Assembly (NCBI RefSeq): GCF_003666685.1
Contig: NZ_RCIZ01000003.1
Location: 496,001-560,000 of the forward strand
Direction of reading: 5' to 3'
Source of the DNA: Mesorhizobium sp. YM1C-6-2
Lineage (GTDB): Bacteria > Pseudomonadota > Alphaproteobacteria > Rhizobiales > Rhizobiaceae
Length of the DNA stretch: 64,000 nucleotides
This document shows positions 1 to 12,155 of the stretch, piece after piece. The stretch's first letter is position 1, and each line of letters opens with the position of its first letter. Both the position numbers and the translations under genes were made by a program. The notes beneath the pieces were generated by a model, which worked only from the letters and a program-made list of their open reading frames with translations, had not been told where the DNA came from and ran no database searches.

Positions 1-11
1 GACCAGTCCAT
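1..11 (-). CDS. Start of next gene in the MoxR/BatA operon (partial)
   Basis: An ATG on the minus strand at 11..9 directly follows the TAG stop (14..12) of the DUF4159 gene, giving the join TAGATG. Only the first codons (Met-Asp-Trp) lie in the window. The tight stop-start junction suggests translational coupling. In related rhizobia this position usually carries a large membrane protein of the same operon; that identity is inferred from context only. Confidence 0.4.
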
Positions 12-2837
12 CTACTGCCCCAGCCGCTCGAGCAGGATGGGCACATGCACCTGATCGGATTTGTAGTTGCCGGTCAGCATGTACATCATGATGTTGACGC
101 CGGAGCGCAGCGCGTAGACGCGCTGCATCGGGTCGGACGGCACGGTCGGCAGCATCGGGCTGCCGCTGGCGTCGATCGCCCAGGCGCCGGCGAAGTCGTT
201 GGCGGTGATCATGATCGGGGAAACGCCGTCGCCGGTGCGGACGGGGCGGTTGTCGACGTTCTGCGCGTCGAACGATGCCTCGACCCAGAGCGGGCTGCCG
301 TTGAAACGGCCGGGGAACTCCGGAAGGATGAAGAAGGATTTCGTCAGCACGTGGTCCTCGGGGACCGGCTCCAGCGGCGGCACGTTGAGGTTGGCGAGGA
401 TGTCGCGCAGGCGTTCGGTGGCGGGGCTCGCCGAGCCGGCGTCGATGCCGGTCGAGAACTGGTCGCGGGTGTCGAAGAGCACGGTGCCGCCGCCCTGCAT
501 GTAAGCGTCGACGCGGGCGATCGCCTCTTCGCTGGGCATCGCGGCATTGGCGTCGATCGGCCAGTAGATGAGCGGGTAGAAGGAGAGCTCGTCCTTCGCG
601 ATGTCGACGCCGGCCGGCTCGCCGGGCTCCAGCGCGGTCTTCTCGACGAGGAAGCGCGCCAGGCCGTTGAGGCCGGCGCGGCTGATCGAATCGATGGCGG
701 AATCGCCGGTGACGACATAGGCCATGCGCGTGGTGGAGACCGCCGCCATGGCCTCTTCGTCGCCGGGCTTCGCATCCTGCTGCGCCCGGGCGGCGTCGGG
801 AGCGAAAGCAAGGCCGGCAGCCACGAGAATTGCGGCGGCCATGCCGGCGGGGCGCGGCGGAATGCGCCGGCGGCGCGCGAGCAGCCCGCCCATCCAGAAG
901 ACGGCGAGCGTGTCGAGCACCATGAGCGCCAGAGCGGCAGCCACGAGCGGCCCCTTCAGATCACGCGATTCGTCGAGAGCATAGCGCAGTTCGGTCACCG
1001 ACGCAGTCACGGCCGGGCGGGCCAGTGGCGCGAAGGCGGCATCGGCCTTGAGCAGGTTGTGGGCGAGCACGCCCTCCTCGGTCCCGTAGAGGCCGGGCGG
1101 ATTCTCGATGGTGACCGGGACGTCGCCGGCGCCGGTGGGGAGCGGGCGGGCATCCGGCGTCGGTGGCACCAGTGCGCCGTCGGCGGCGATCATGCGATAC
1201 GGCGCGAGCGAGCCGGCCTGGCCCTCGGCGTTGGCGGCGATGGCGCCCTGATTGCGCGACAGTTGCACGATGCGGCGCAGCATCTCGACGAAGCTGCCGG
1301 AGATCGGCAGGTTCGACCAGGTCGCTTCCGGGGTGATGTGGAAGAGAACCAGTGTGCCCTTCTCCCGCCGCGCGCCGGTGACAAGCGGCGTGCCGTCGGC
1401 GAGGCTCGCCCAGGTCCGCTCGACGATGTCGGAGGTAGGCTCGGCGAGCACCTGCCGGGTGACCGTGACCTCGCTCGGCGGGGCGAGATCGGCGAAGGGG
1501 CCTGTCGGGGGAAATTCGGTGACGGGTTGCGGCGTCGTCCAGGACAGCGCGCCGCCCATCGAGCGCTCGCCGAGACGCAGGCGGACCGGCAGCAGCTCCT
1601 CGTCATTGCCGGCGGCGGCGAGGCGCGAGCCGGCGAAACGCACCAGCGTGCCGCCGTCGCGGACCCAGTCGATCAGTTGCTGGCGCGCCGCGTCGGGGAT
1701 GGTGCCGACGTCGGCCATGACGATCATCGCCGGCTTCTGCTCGAGGATCTGAGGGATCGCCTCGGCGAGGTCCTGGCTCGTCGGCTCGACGAGGTCAGCG
1801 AAGGGGGCAAGCGCGCGGGTGATGTAATAGAGCGGCGAAAGCAGCGGCTGCGCCTGGTCGGCCTCGGTCTGCGAGAGGAGGCCGACACGGCGGCGCTTGG
1901 CGTTGTCGTCGAGCACGCGCACGGCCGCCGCCTGCTGTTCGCCGTCGATGGCGATCGAGGCGAAGTCGTTGCGCAGTTCGAAGGGCACGGTCATCTCGCC
2001 GGTGCCGGTCGCCTGGCCGGCGCCGAAGCTGATGACGGCGTCGGCGATGCGGCGGCCTTTCTCGTCGAACGCCCCGGCCGTGACCCGGCGCGGTGCGGGA
2101 TCGCCCGGCGCGCGGACGGCGGAAAGAGTGAAGCCCGAAACCTCGTTCTCGGCGGCGGTCAGGCCGACCATGTCGAGGCGATCGGGAACCGCCCAGAAGA
2201 CATGCGCCGGATTGTGGCCGAGGAGGGCGGAGAAGGCGGCATCGTCGCCGGGTGCTGCGAGCCCGTCGGCAAGCACGGCGACCGAGGCGCCGGGCAGTTG
2301 GTCGAGCGCTGCGGCGACCCGCGCATAGATCGCCTGCCGGTCGACTGGCACCGGGCGCGGCTCGACGACGTTTAGCTTGTCGCGCGCAGCCGCGGCATCG
2401 AAGGGGCCGATGTCCTCGTTCGGCTTCTCGGCGGTGAAGGCGAGGACGACCGGCGAGCCGGTGGCGTCGGCATCGGCGATCAGCCGCTCGGCGGTGGCGA
2501 CCCGGCGTTCCCAGTCGCGCGCGCTGGCCCAGCCATTGTCGATGACCAGCGCCAGCGCCGAACCCTCCGTCGGCAGCCGCTCGCGCGGATTCCAGATCGG
2601 CTCGGCCAGCGCCAGCACGACGAGCGCGGCCATCAGCAGCCTGAGCAGCGTCAGCCACCACGGGCTCTGGTGCGGCGTCTCTTCCTTGCGCAGGACGCGC
2701 GCCAGGATCTTCAGCGGCGGGAACACCTCCGTCTGCGGCTTGGGCGGGGTCAGCCTGAGCAGCCACCAGATGACCGGCAAGGCGAGCAGGCCCCACAGGA
2801 TGGCGGGAAAGCCGAAGCTGAGCGGAAGCCAGCTCAT
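12..2837 (-). CDS. BatA/DUF4159 domain membrane protein
   Basis: A 941-residue protein starting at MSWLPLSFGF. The N-terminus matches the BatA (aerotolerance regulator) membrane domain: two hydrophobic helices around residues 8-25 and 60-80 with a KPQTEVFPPL linker. A von Willebrand-like region follows (VIDNGW) without an obvious intact MIDAS. A further membrane helix near residue 650 precedes a periplasmic C-terminal DUF4159 domain (TTRMAYVVTGD...FDTRDQF). The longer upstream reading frame is rejected because ATG 2837 overlaps the DUF58 stop by one base (TGATG). It works with MoxR and DUF58 proteins, a set proposed to act in metal-cofactor insertion or envelope stress; the exact role here is unknown. 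Confidence 0.85.
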   Translation of the reverse strand: MSWLPLSFGFPAILWGLLALPVIWWLLRLTPPKPQTEVFPPLKILARVLRKEETPHQSPWWLTLLRLLMAALVVLALAEPIWNPRERLPTEGSALALVIDNGWASARDWERRVATAERLIADADATGSPVVLAFTAEKPNEDIGPFDAAAARDKLNVVEPRPVPVDRQAIYARVAAALDQLPGASVAVLADGLAAPGDDAAFSALLGHNPAHVFWAVPDRLDMVGLTAAENEVSGFTLSAVRAPGDPAPRRVTAGAFDEKGRRIADAVISFGAGQATGTGEMTVPFELRNDFASIAIDGEQQAAAVRVLDDNAKRRRVGLLSQTEADQAQPLLSPLYYITRALAPFADLVEPTSQDLAEAIPQILEQKPAMIVMADVGTIPDAARQQLIDWVRDGGTLVRFAGSRLAAAGNDEELLPVRLRLGERSMGGALSWTTPQPVTEFPPTGPFADLAPPSEVTVTRQVLAEPTSDIVERTWASLADGTPLVTGARREKGTLVLFHITPEATWSNLPISGSFVEMLRRIVQLSRNQGAIAANAEGQAGSLAPYRMIAADGALVPPTPDARPLPTGAGDVPVTIENPPGLYGTEEGVLAHNLLKADAAFAPLARPAVTASVTELRYALDESRDLKGPLVAAALALMVLDTLAVFWMGGLLARRRRIPPRPAGMAAAILVAAGLAFAPDAARAQQDAKPGDEEAMAAVSTTRMAYVVTGDSAIDSISRAGLNGLARFLVEKTALEPGEPAGVDIAKDELSFYPLIYWPIDANAAMPSEEAIARVDAYMQGGGTVLFDTRDQFSTGIDAGSASPATERLRDILANLNVPPLEPVPEDHVLTKSFFILPEFPGRFNGSPLWVEASFDAQNVDNRPVRTGDGVSPIMITANDFAGAWAIDASGSPMLPTVPSDPMQRVYALRSGVNIMMYMLTGNYKSDQVHVPILLERLGQ

Positions 2838-3754
2838 CAGCGCACACCCGCGGCGTAGCTGCTGTCGGCGGTCATCGCCATGTGCACGCGCACCAGCGCC
2901 TCGGAGGCCAGGCGGTCGGTGTGGTTGACCGTGTAGCTCCAGCCGAGCCGCTTGCACCAGCGCACCAGCTCCTCGCGGCGCGCGGAATAGGCGAGGCGGT
3001 AGTCGTCACGCAGGGTTTCGGCGCGGCCTGCAGTCAGCTTCTCGCCCGTTTCGGGGTCGGCGAACTCGGTGCGCCCGGCATAGGGGAAGACCTCCTCCGC
3101 CGGATCGGCCACTTCGATCAGATGGGCGCGCACGCCGTGGCGCGCGATGACGTCGAGCCAGGCCATGATCTCGTCCGCCGGGTCGAGAAAATCGCTGGCG
3201 AGGATGATATCGGAGAAACGGCGGATGTTCGAGAGGTCGGGCCTCGCCGGCAAGTCGGCGGCATGGGAGAGGCGGGAGGCGAGGCGCTCGGCGCCGTTGC
3301 GGGCGGTGAAGGGATCGGTGAGGCCGGGCCAGGCGATGCGTTCGCCGCTGCGGGACAGGAGTTCTGCGAGGGCAAGGACAAGCACCAGCGCGCGCGATTC
3401 CTTGGAAACCAGGGCGCCTGACGATTTGTAGAGCATCGACGGCGACGGGTCGGCCCAGAGCCACACGGTGTGGGCCGCCTCCCATTCGCGGTCGCGGACA
3501 TAGGTGTGGTCGTCGCGGGCGGAGCGGCGCCAGTCGATGCGCGACATCGCCTCGCCTTCGACATAGGGCCGGAACTGCCAGAAATTCTCGCCGATGCCGC
3601 GCTTGCGGCGGCCGTGCCAGCCGCCGATGACTGTGTTGACGATGCGGCGCGCCTCGACCAGCAGGTCGGGCACGAGCGAGGCGCGCATGCGCCCGCGGGC
3701 TAGGGCGTCGCGTGTCGATACCGGGGCTGAGATTTCGCCGATACGCGCCATCAC
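2837..3754 (-). CDS. DUF58 domain protein
   Basis: A 305-residue soluble DUF58 protein. It shows the family hallmark GIGENFWQFRPYVEGE around residues 52-67, followed by RIDWRRSARDDHTYVRD and a degenerate von Willebrand A-like fold (ADPSPSM). DUF58 proteins are usual partners of MoxR ATPases. It could start at GTG 3754 or at the adjacent ATG 3751; a GAGGAAG ribosome-binding site fits either. It lies 28 bp after moxR and overlaps the DUF4159 gene by one base, so the three genes are almost certainly one transcript. Confidence 0.88.
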   Translation of the reverse strand: MMARIGEISAPVSTRDALARGRMRASLVPDLLVEARRIVNTVIGGWHGRRKRGIGENFWQFRPYVEGEAMSRIDWRRSARDDHTYVRDREWEAAHTVWLWADPSPSMLYKSSGALVSKESRALVLVLALAELLSRSGERIAWPGLTDPFTARNGAERLASRLSHAADLPARPDLSNIRRFSDIILASDFLDPADEIMAWLDVIARHGVRAHLIEVADPAEEVFPYAGRTEFADPETGEKLTAGRAETLRDDYRLAYSARREELVRWCKRLGWSYTVNHTDRLASEALVRVHMAMTADSSYAAGVR

Positions 3755-3782
3755 ATCTTCCTCGGCGAGAGGACGACCACAG

Positions 3783-4790
<1,008 letters not shown>

Positions 4791-4937
4791 GCGGAACTCC
4801 TAGGGTCGGCCGGGCGATCTGTCCAGAATGCCGACGCCCGCAGAGGCACCGTGACACGTGCCCTGCGGCTCGTACAGAGCGAACTTAAATCACCAGACCC
4901 GGCTGACAAGCGAAACAACAGTGACTATTTCGTGACC

Positions 4938-5579
4938 ATGGCCGATCACAACTCTTCCATCGACAGCGGCGGACCAGCGGGTCTGGCGGCAGCCGCCGAC
5001 ACCGCGGGACTGTCCGCGCTCATCTCCCGCGCCACCCGCGCCGGCAAGGGCCTGCCGCCGGTCGAGAAGTGGAATCCTGATTTCTGCGGCGACCTCGACA
5101 TGGAGATCAGGCCCGACGGGACATGGTTCTATCTCGGCACGCCGATCGGCCGCATGCCGCTGGTGCAGCTCTTCTCGACGGTGCTGCGCAAGGACGCCGA
5201 CGGCAGGACCTATCTGGTGACGCCGGTCGAGAAGGTGGGGATAAGGGTGGTCGATGCGCCTTTCGTAGCGGTCGAGATGAACGTGTCCGGCGAGGGAGAC
5301 GGGCGGGTGATCACCTTCCGCACCAATGTCGGCGATGTGGTGGAGGCGGGGCCGGACCACCCGCTGCGCTTCGTCGACGAGGACGCAACCGGCGGGCTGA
5401 AGCCCTATGTGCTGGTGCGCGGCCGGCTGGAGGCGCTTGTGGCGCGGCCGGTGATGTACGAACTCGTCAACCACGGCGAGGAGATCGAGGTCGAGGGCCG
5501 GACGATGTTCGCCGTCCGCTCCAAGGGGGTGACCTACCCGATCATGCCCGCTGAGACACTGAAGCGGCTCTCCGCATGA
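4938..5579 (+). CDS. DUF1285 family protein
   Basis: A 213-residue protein recognised as DUF1285 from MEIRPDGTWFYLGTPIGR, followed by the VKLFSTVL-like segment (VQLFSTVLRKDADGRTYLV) and EKVGIRVVDAPFVA. Its function is not established. I place the start at ATG 4938 (MADHNSS); an in-frame extension up to 4851 lacks family similarity. The stop overlaps the NUDIX start (ATGA), and the NUDIX gene overlaps cca, so the three are co-translated. The arrangement DUF1285-NUDIX-cca is a common alphaproteobacterial operon. Confidence 0.85.
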   Translation: MADHNSSIDSGGPAGLAAAADTAGLSALISRATRAGKGLPPVEKWNPDFCGDLDMEIRPDGTWFYLGTPIGRMPLVQLFSTVLRKDADGRTYLVTPVEKVGIRVVDAPFVAVEMNVSGEGDGRVITFRTNVGDVVEAGPDHPLRFVDEDATGGLKPYVLVRGRLEALVARPVMYELVNHGEEIEVEGRTMFAVRSKGVTYPIMPAETLKRLSA

Positions 5580-6211
5580 GGGGTGACCTGAAAGCGCCGC
5601 CCTTCTCGGCCGAGGATTTCCGGTTGCGCGCGTCAATCGATCGCGGCCCGCACGAGAATTTCGACTATGGCGATCACAGCTTCAATCCGGGCCATCCGCG
5701 CGTCACCGGCGTGCGGCGGCTGCGCGACGCGGCGGTGTTGATCCCGGTTGTCGACCACGGGGCGGAGGCGAGCGTCATCCTGACCAAGCGCGCCGAGACG
5801 CTGACCGACCATTCGGGTCAGGTGGCGTTTCCGGGCGGTCGCATCGACCCGACCGACGCCTCGCCAGAGCAGGCGGCGCTGCGCGAGGCCGAAGAGGAGA
5901 TCGGGCTCGATGCCGGCCATGTGGAGGTGGTCGGGCGAATGCCGGACTATGTGTCGGGCAGCGGCTATCGCATCGCGCCGGTGCTCTCCATCGTGAAGCC
6001 GGGCTTCCATCTGACGATCAACGAGCATGAGGTGGACGCCGCCTTCGAGGTGCCGCTGCGATTCCTGATGGATCCGGTCAACCACACGCAGAACAGCCGT
6101 GAGTTCAACAAGCAGCTCTGGGTCTATTACGACATGCCCTATGGCGGACAGCGCATCTGGGGGGTGACCGCCGGCATCATCCGCACGCTCTACGAAAGGT
6201 TCTACCTGTGA
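5576..6211 (+). CDS. CoA pyrophosphatase-like NUDIX hydrolase
   Basis: A 211-residue NUDIX enzyme. The NUDIX box runs GGRIDPTDASPEQ then AALREAEEEIGL (about residues 85-110). It is preceded by the UPF0035 signature LTKRAETLTDHSGQVAFPGG, typical of coenzyme A and short-chain acyl-CoA pyrophosphatases (NudL-like), which cleave CoA to 4'-phosphopantetheine and 3',5'-ADP. The substrate is inferred from that signature only. It overlaps the upstream gene by ATGA and the downstream cca gene by GTGA. Confidence 0.88.
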   Translation: MRGDLKAPPFSAEDFRLRASIDRGPHENFDYGDHSFNPGHPRVTGVRRLRDAAVLIPVVDHGAEASVILTKRAETLTDHSGQVAFPGGRIDPTDASPEQAALREAEEEIGLDAGHVEVVGRMPDYVSGSGYRIAPVLSIVKPGFHLTINEHEVDAAFEVPLRFLMDPVNHTQNSREFNKQLWVYYDMPYGGQRIWGVTAGIIRTLYERFYL

Positions 6212-7473
6212 GCGGCGCGTCGGTCGCGGGCGCGCAGTGGCTGGAGGTCGCCGGCCTGCAGCGGTTGCTGGCAGCGCTGAACGCTGATGGCGAGCAGGCG
6301 CGCGTCGCCGGCGGGGCGGTGCGCAACGCCCTGCTCGGCGAGGCCGTGGCGGATGTCGATATCGCCACGACGACGCTGCCGGACGAGACGATCCGCCGCG
6401 CCGAGAAGGCCGGCTTCAAGGCCATCCCAACCGGCATCGAGCACGGCACGGTCACGGTGATCGCCGAAGGCACAGGCTACGAGGTCACCACGCTGCGCGC
6501 CGATGTCGAGACGGACGGGCGGCGGGCGAAGGTCGCCTTCGGCCGCGACTGGAAGGCCGATGCCGGACGGCGCGACTTCACCATCAATGCGCTCTACGCC
6601 GAGGCGGATGGGACGATCGTCGACTTCGTCGGCGGGCTCGCCGACCTCGAAAGCCGGACGCTGCGCTTCATCGGCGACGCCGAGGCGCGCATCCGCGAAG
6701 ATTATCTGCGCATCCTGCGCTTCTTCCGCTTCTTCGCCTGGTATGGCGCCGGCCGTCCGGATGCCGAGGGTCTAAAGGCCTGCGCCCGGCTGAAGGACGG
6801 GCTGGAGCAACTGTCGGCCGAGCGCGTGTGGGCGGAACTCAGGAAGCTGCTTTCGGCGCCCGACCTTTCGCGCGCGCTGCTGTGGATGCGACAGGCTGGC
6901 GTGCTGACCAAGGCGCTTCCGGAAAGCGAGAAATGGGGCATCGACGCGATCCACGGCCTGGTCGCCGCCGAACGCGATCTCGGCTGGGCGGCGGACGCGC
7001 TGCTCAGGCTGGAGGCGATGGTGCCGCCGGACGCGGCGCGCATGCGCACGCTCGCCGAGCGGCTGAAGCTGTCGAATGCGGAAGCCGGGCGGCTGAAAGC
7101 CTGGGCGCTGGCGCCGGCCGTCGAGTCACGCGGTACCGAAAGCGAACTGGCGAAAAAGCTGTACCGCAGCGGACCGCAGCCGATAATTGACCGGCTGAGG
7201 CTGTCGCTGGCCTCGGCGCGGACGCGCGCCGTGACCGACAATGACGCCCTGATCGAGGCGGGCGGCTATTCGCGGCTCCTGAAATTCGCGGAAAAATGGA
7301 CGGCGCCCAAATTCCCCATCAAGGGCGCCGACCTGCAGACGATCGGCGTGCCCGACGGACCCGAGATGGGAAAGCTGCTGAAGCGGCTGGAAGAAGAGTG
7401 GATCGAGGCCGATTTCAGGCCAGACCGCGACGCCCTGCTCGAACGCGCCGCCCGCTATGCGGCGGGAGAATAG
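6208..7473 (+). CDS. cca: CCA tRNA nucleotidyltransferase
   Basis: A 421-residue class II polymerase-beta-type nucleotidyltransferase that builds or repairs the 3' CCA end of tRNA. The head domain shows GGAVRNALLGEAVADVDIAT with the DxD metal motif. RRDFTINALYAEADGTIVDF and the ERVWAELRKLL neck region follow. It starts at GTG 6208, overlapping the NUDIX stop by four bases. The length is normal for alphaproteobacteria. Because the only obvious copy is in this operon, it is probably essential for tRNA maturation. Confidence 0.93.
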   Translation: MSGASVAGAQWLEVAGLQRLLAALNADGEQARVAGGAVRNALLGEAVADVDIATTTLPDETIRRAEKAGFKAIPTGIEHGTVTVIAEGTGYEVTTLRADVETDGRRAKVAFGRDWKADAGRRDFTINALYAEADGTIVDFVGGLADLESRTLRFIGDAEARIREDYLRILRFFRFFAWYGAGRPDAEGLKACARLKDGLEQLSAERVWAELRKLLSAPDLSRALLWMRQAGVLTKALPESEKWGIDAIHGLVAAERDLGWAADALLRLEAMVPPDAARMRTLAERLKLSNAEAGRLKAWALAPAVESRGTESELAKKLYRSGPQPIIDRLRLSLASARTRAVTDNDALIEAGGYSRLLKFAEKWTAPKFPIKGADLQTIGVPDGPEMGKLLKRLEEEWIEADFRPDRDALLERAARYAAGE

Positions 7474-7548
7474 AACTCAGGGAAACGGAGACGCAATCAC
7501 ATAGCTGCCGGACAGGCGAAGACGTTGCCGGCGATGGCTACGGGGCTT

Positions 7549-7734
7549 CTAGGCGGCGCTGCGGACCTTGTCGATGCGGGAGCGGATGGCCTCGATCATC
7601 GTCTCGCGGATGATCGTCTCGCCATGGGTCTCGCGCATGTGCTCGACGGCGCGGCGCATGATCTCGGCCTCTTCCTCATGGCGCGTATGCCATTCGCAGC
7701 CGGGGACCAGAGAGCCGCAGAAAAATTCCTTCAT
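7549..7734 (-). CDS. DUF1059-like small protein
   Basis: A 61-residue protein, MKEFFCGSLVPGCEWHTRHE at its start, with two cysteines and two histidines in the first 20 residues followed by a helical segment (EEEAEIMRRAVEHMRETHG). This resembles the DUF1059 family of small predicted metal-binding proteins. A strong AAGGAGG site lies 6 bases before ATG 7734, which decides the start over a longer frame. It sits alone, converging on cca. Its function is unknown. Confidence 0.75.
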   Translation of the reverse strand: MKEFFCGSLVPGCEWHTRHEEEAEIMRRAVEHMRETHGETIIRETMIEAIRSRIDKVRSAA

Positions 7735-7872
7735 CGGTTCCTCCTTGAATTCTTCTTGTTGCCGAGGTGAGGACAATAACACGGAACCGGGCAAAAGGTT
7801 GCGGCAATCTTCGCCGGATGGCGGAAAGCAGGACGCGTCCGCCCCGCCTTCCGCCAGGGAGTCAGCGGAATG

Positions 7873-8136
7873 TCACTTGGCAATCGTGACCTGGTCGGCG
7901 GTTCTGCTGGTGCCCTTCATCTCCCAGTTGATCGAGACCTTTTCGCCGGCCTTCAGGCCCGGGTTCTTGAAGGTCTTCGGCAGCATGTAGACGGAGCCAT
8001 CGGCGAGGGTCAGCGTCTGGGCCTTGGCGTCATAGGCCTTGACGGTTCCGGTCGCGTGCTGCTGCGTGGCGGCAAAGGACAGAGCTGAGGTGGCGAGAAG
8101 GGCAGCGGCTGCTGCCGGGACAAGAAGCTTGCGCAT
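7873..8136 (-). CDS. DUF1344 exported protein
   Basis: An 87-residue protein with an N-terminal signal peptide (MRKLLVPAAAAALLATSAL, cleavage near SFA). It is followed by a small beta-rich DUF1344 domain: GTVKAYDAKAQTLTLADGSV, LPKTFKNPGLKAGEKVSINW. The family is common in rhizobia as small periplasmic proteins of unknown function. The start is at ATG 8136; a longer frame to 8766 runs antisense to the helicase and is rejected. Confidence 0.82.
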   Translation of the reverse strand: MRKLLVPAAAAALLATSALSFAATQQHATGTVKAYDAKAQTLTLADGSVYMLPKTFKNPGLKAGEKVSINWEMKGTSRTADQVTIAK

Positions 8137-8423
8137 GGCAGGCTCTCCTGGATTGGCGGGACGTCGGATGCCGAAATCCCGCGCCGGTATAGGACCGTCT
8201 GAACACGTCGCGTCGCGGCTTCCTGGGGCAAATGCCGCCGGCGTGTTCCGGTCTGGTGCTGGAAGATAGGCCTGCCGCAGAGGCTGGCTATTAGACGAAA
8301 AAGAAAGTGCCGGCCGGCGTTCTCGACACAATCGCACCCGGCGTGACTCCATTTCGCCCCGACCGTGGCAAAGCAGGCTTGCGGCTATCCGCCGCAGCGC
8401 CGGCGGGCGCAGTGCCACGCCCG

Positions 8424-10202
<1,779 letters not shown>

Positions 10203-10353
10203 GGGAGTTCTTTCTTTGGGACGCTCGGGCGGCTGCAATGCATGGGCGGCCGCGCATCAACGATGCCGCATTCCCTAAACGGCACCAGCCGCCGGGTCAA
10301 TGCGAGGTGTCAATGCCAGAGGCGGCAGGCCGGCGAAAAGAGGCCCCGACGTT

Positions 10354-11268
10354 TCAGGGCCATTTCACCGTCGGCGGCAGGCTGGAGAGGATCGAGAGGA
10401 CGTTGCCGCCGGTCTTCAGGCCGAAGATCGTGCCGCGATCGTAGAGCAGGTTGAACTCGGCATAGCGGCCGCGGCGGACGAGCTGCTCCTCGCGGTCGGC
10501 CTCGGTCCAGGCGTGATCGAAGTTGCGGCGGACGAGCCGGTCGTAGATCGAAAGGAAGGAACGGCCGACATCCTGCACGAAGGCGAAGTCGGCCTCCCAG
10601 CCGCCCTTTTCCTCGGGCGAATGCTGCCAGTCGAAGAAAGTGCCGCCGATGCCGCGCGCCTCGTTGCGGTGCGGCAGGAAGAAATATTCGTCGCACCACG
10701 CCTTCTGGCGCGCGTAGTCCGCGACCTCGGGGTGGCGTTCGCAGCTTTCGCGCATGGCATCGTGGAAGGCGATCGTATCGGGATCGTCCTGCGTGCGGCG
10801 GCGATCGAGCACCGGCGTGAGGTCGGCGCCGCCACCGAACCACCAGCGCGTGGTGACGACCATGCGGGTGTTCATGTGGACTGCCGGCACGTTCGGGTTC
10901 CAGGGATGGACGATCAGCGAGATGCCCGACGCCCAGAAGCGCGGGTCTTCCTCGGCGCCTGGGATCTGCTTGCGGAATTCGGGCGAGAACTCGCCATGGA
11001 CGGTGGAGGTGTGGACGCCGGCCTTCTCGAAGACGCGGCCGTGCAGGATGGACATGGTCCCGCCGCCACCCTTGCCCTCGTCGCGCAGCCAGGGCGTGCG
11101 CTCGAAGCGGCCGGGCTGGTGTTCGGCGCCTGAACCTATGACATCGTCCTCGATCTTCTCGAAGCCGGCGCAGATGGTGTCGCGCAGCGTCTCGAACCAG
11201 GCGCGGGCGCGGTCCTTGCGATCGTCGATGTCGGCTGGCAGGCCGATGGGTATTTCCGGGCGTTCCAT
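10354..11268 (-). CDS. hemF: Oxygen-dependent coproporphyrinogen III oxidase
   Basis: A 304-residue HemF, which oxidatively decarboxylates coproporphyrinogen III to protoporphyrinogen IX in haem synthesis. Family signatures are [48 protein letters not shown] and [18 protein letters not shown]. The start at ATG 11268 (MERPEIPIG) gives the usual length; an in-frame extension to 11544 runs into the divergent gene. The promoter region shared with the divergent gene holds a 13-bp direct repeat. Confidence 0.95.
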   Translation of the reverse strand: MERPEIPIGLPADIDDRKDRARAWFETLRDTICAGFEKIEDDVIGSGAEHQPGRFERTPWLRDEGKGGGGTMSILHGRVFEKAGVHTSTVHGEFSPEFRKQIPGAEEDPRFWASGISLIVHPWNPNVPAVHMNTRMVVTTRWWFGGGADLTPVLDRRRTQDDPDTIAFHDAMRESCERHPEVADYARQKAWCDEYFFLPHRNEARGIGGTFFDWQHSPEEKGGWEADFAFVQDVGRSFLSIYDRLVRRNFDHAWTEADREEQLVRRGRYAEFNLLYDRGTIFGLKTGGNVLSILSSLPPTVKWP

Positions 11269-11303
11269 GCTGGCGTGGCTCCCTATTGGGCGGAGCGAGA
11301 TAG

Positions 11304-11330
11304 GACTCGTAATTTCAGACTCGTAATTTC
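11304..11330. repeat. 13-bp tandem direct repeat in hemF promoter region
   Basis: GACTCGTAATTTC occurs twice without a mismatch, at 11304-11316 and 11318-11330, a period of 14 bp. It lies 36-62 bp upstream of hemF and about 50 bp upstream of the divergent small gene. It may be a duplicated regulator site or a simple slippage product; no known motif is recognised. Confidence 0.7.
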
Positions 11331-11377
11331 CGGGGCGATCCCTAATCTCTTCCCCGGAAGGGTCAAGGAGTTCGTGC

Positions 11378-11635
11378 ATGCGTACCCCGGCAAGACCGCC
11401 TCTCGACGGACTGAAGAAGCGGCTCGAGCGCTCGCGCGCCGAGCGGGAGCGGATGCCACGCGACGGGTTCCTGCGCGAGACCTTCGTGTTGCCGCGCAGC
11501 GACGCGCGCAACAAGGCCAAGGAGTGGTTCGACCGCTGGCCCAAACAGGCCTACTGGACCGAGATCGAAAGCTGGTTCGAACGGCCGGGCGACGTGATCG
11601 AGTTCACCATCCGGAGGCTGCCGGCGGCGGATTGA
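11378..11635 (+). CDS. Conserved small basic protein
   Basis: An 85-residue protein rich in Arg and Lys ([20 protein letters not shown]) followed by [20 protein letters not shown] and a C-terminal [11 protein letters not shown] recognise it as a widespread rhizobial hypothetical protein but know no function. It is divergent from hemF with 109 bp between starts. It has no signal peptide or membrane segment. Confidence 0.7.
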   Translation: MRTPARPPLDGLKKRLERSRAERERMPRDGFLRETFVLPRSDARNKAKEWFDRWPKQAYWTEIESWFERPGDVIEFTIRRLPAAD

Positions 11636-11662
11636 TCTGCCGGGACGTGAAGACTTCATTCG

Positions 11663-12148
11663 TCAGGACTGCCTCTCATCCGCCCTTCGGGCACCTTCTC
11701 CCCGTGAACGTGGAGAAGGAAGAAGCCGCCGGGCGCCCGGGCCCTGCCTCGCCAGCCGGTCGTCCGGGTTCCGCAGCGGACACCTGTCGATCGACATGCA
11801 GCCGCAGCCGATGCAGTCGGTCAGCCCGTCGCGCAGCCTGGTCAGTTGCTCGATGCGGCGGTCCAGATCGTCACGCCAGGCGGTTGAGAGCCTGGACCAG
11901 TCGTCGCGGGTCGGCGTGCGGCCCTCAGGCAGGGAATCGAGTGCGGCGGCGATGTCGGCGAGCGGGACGCCGACTTCCTGCGCGACGCGGATGACAGCGA
12001 TACGGCGTAGCACGTCGCGGCCATAACGGCGCTGGTTGCCTCTGGTGCGGTTCGACTGGATCAGCCCGCGCTGCTCGTAGAAATGCAGCGCCGAAACCGC
12101 GACGCCGCTGCGTCTCGCCACCTCGCCGACCGACAGTTCCTTCTGCAT
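11663..12148 (-). CDS. soxR: Redox-sensing MerR-type activator SoxR
   Basis: A 161-residue MerR-family regulator. The N-terminal winged helix begins [20 protein letters not shown], a dimerisation helix follows, and the [2Fe-2S] ligand motif is [12 protein letters not shown] (C-x2-C-x-C-x5-C). SoxR senses redox-cycling compounds. After [16 protein letters not shown] the last ~20 residues come from a RIME-like palindrome (11670-11720), so the tail is longer than usual and probably unconserved. Its start lies 8 bp from a SoxR box. Confidence 0.93.
   Translation of the reverse strand: MQKELSVGEVARRSGVAVSALHFYEQRGLIQSNRTRGNQRRYGRDVLRRIAVIRVAQEVGVPLADIAAALDSLPEGRTPTRDDWSRLSTAWRDDLDRRIEQLTRLRDGLTDCIGCGCMSIDRCPLRNPDDRLARQGPGARRLLPSPRSRGEGARRADERQS
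11670..11720. repeat. RIME-like rhizobial intergenic palindrome
   Basis: The sequence CTCTCATCCGCCCTTCGGGC then CACCTTCTCCCCG matches the familiar rhizobial intergenic mosaic element. It contains the inverted arms CCTTCTCC (11694-11701) and GGAGAAGG (11712-11719). It lies inside the 3' end of soxR and encodes its C-terminal tail. No second copy was noticed in this window; the identity rests on recall of the element. Confidence 0.65.
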
Positions 12149-12155
12149 CGCTTGA

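Noticed and set aside
45-2375. 776-codon open frame opposite the DUF4159 gene
   Set aside because: Antisense shadow; the opposite strand encodes a recognisable membrane protein with good starts.
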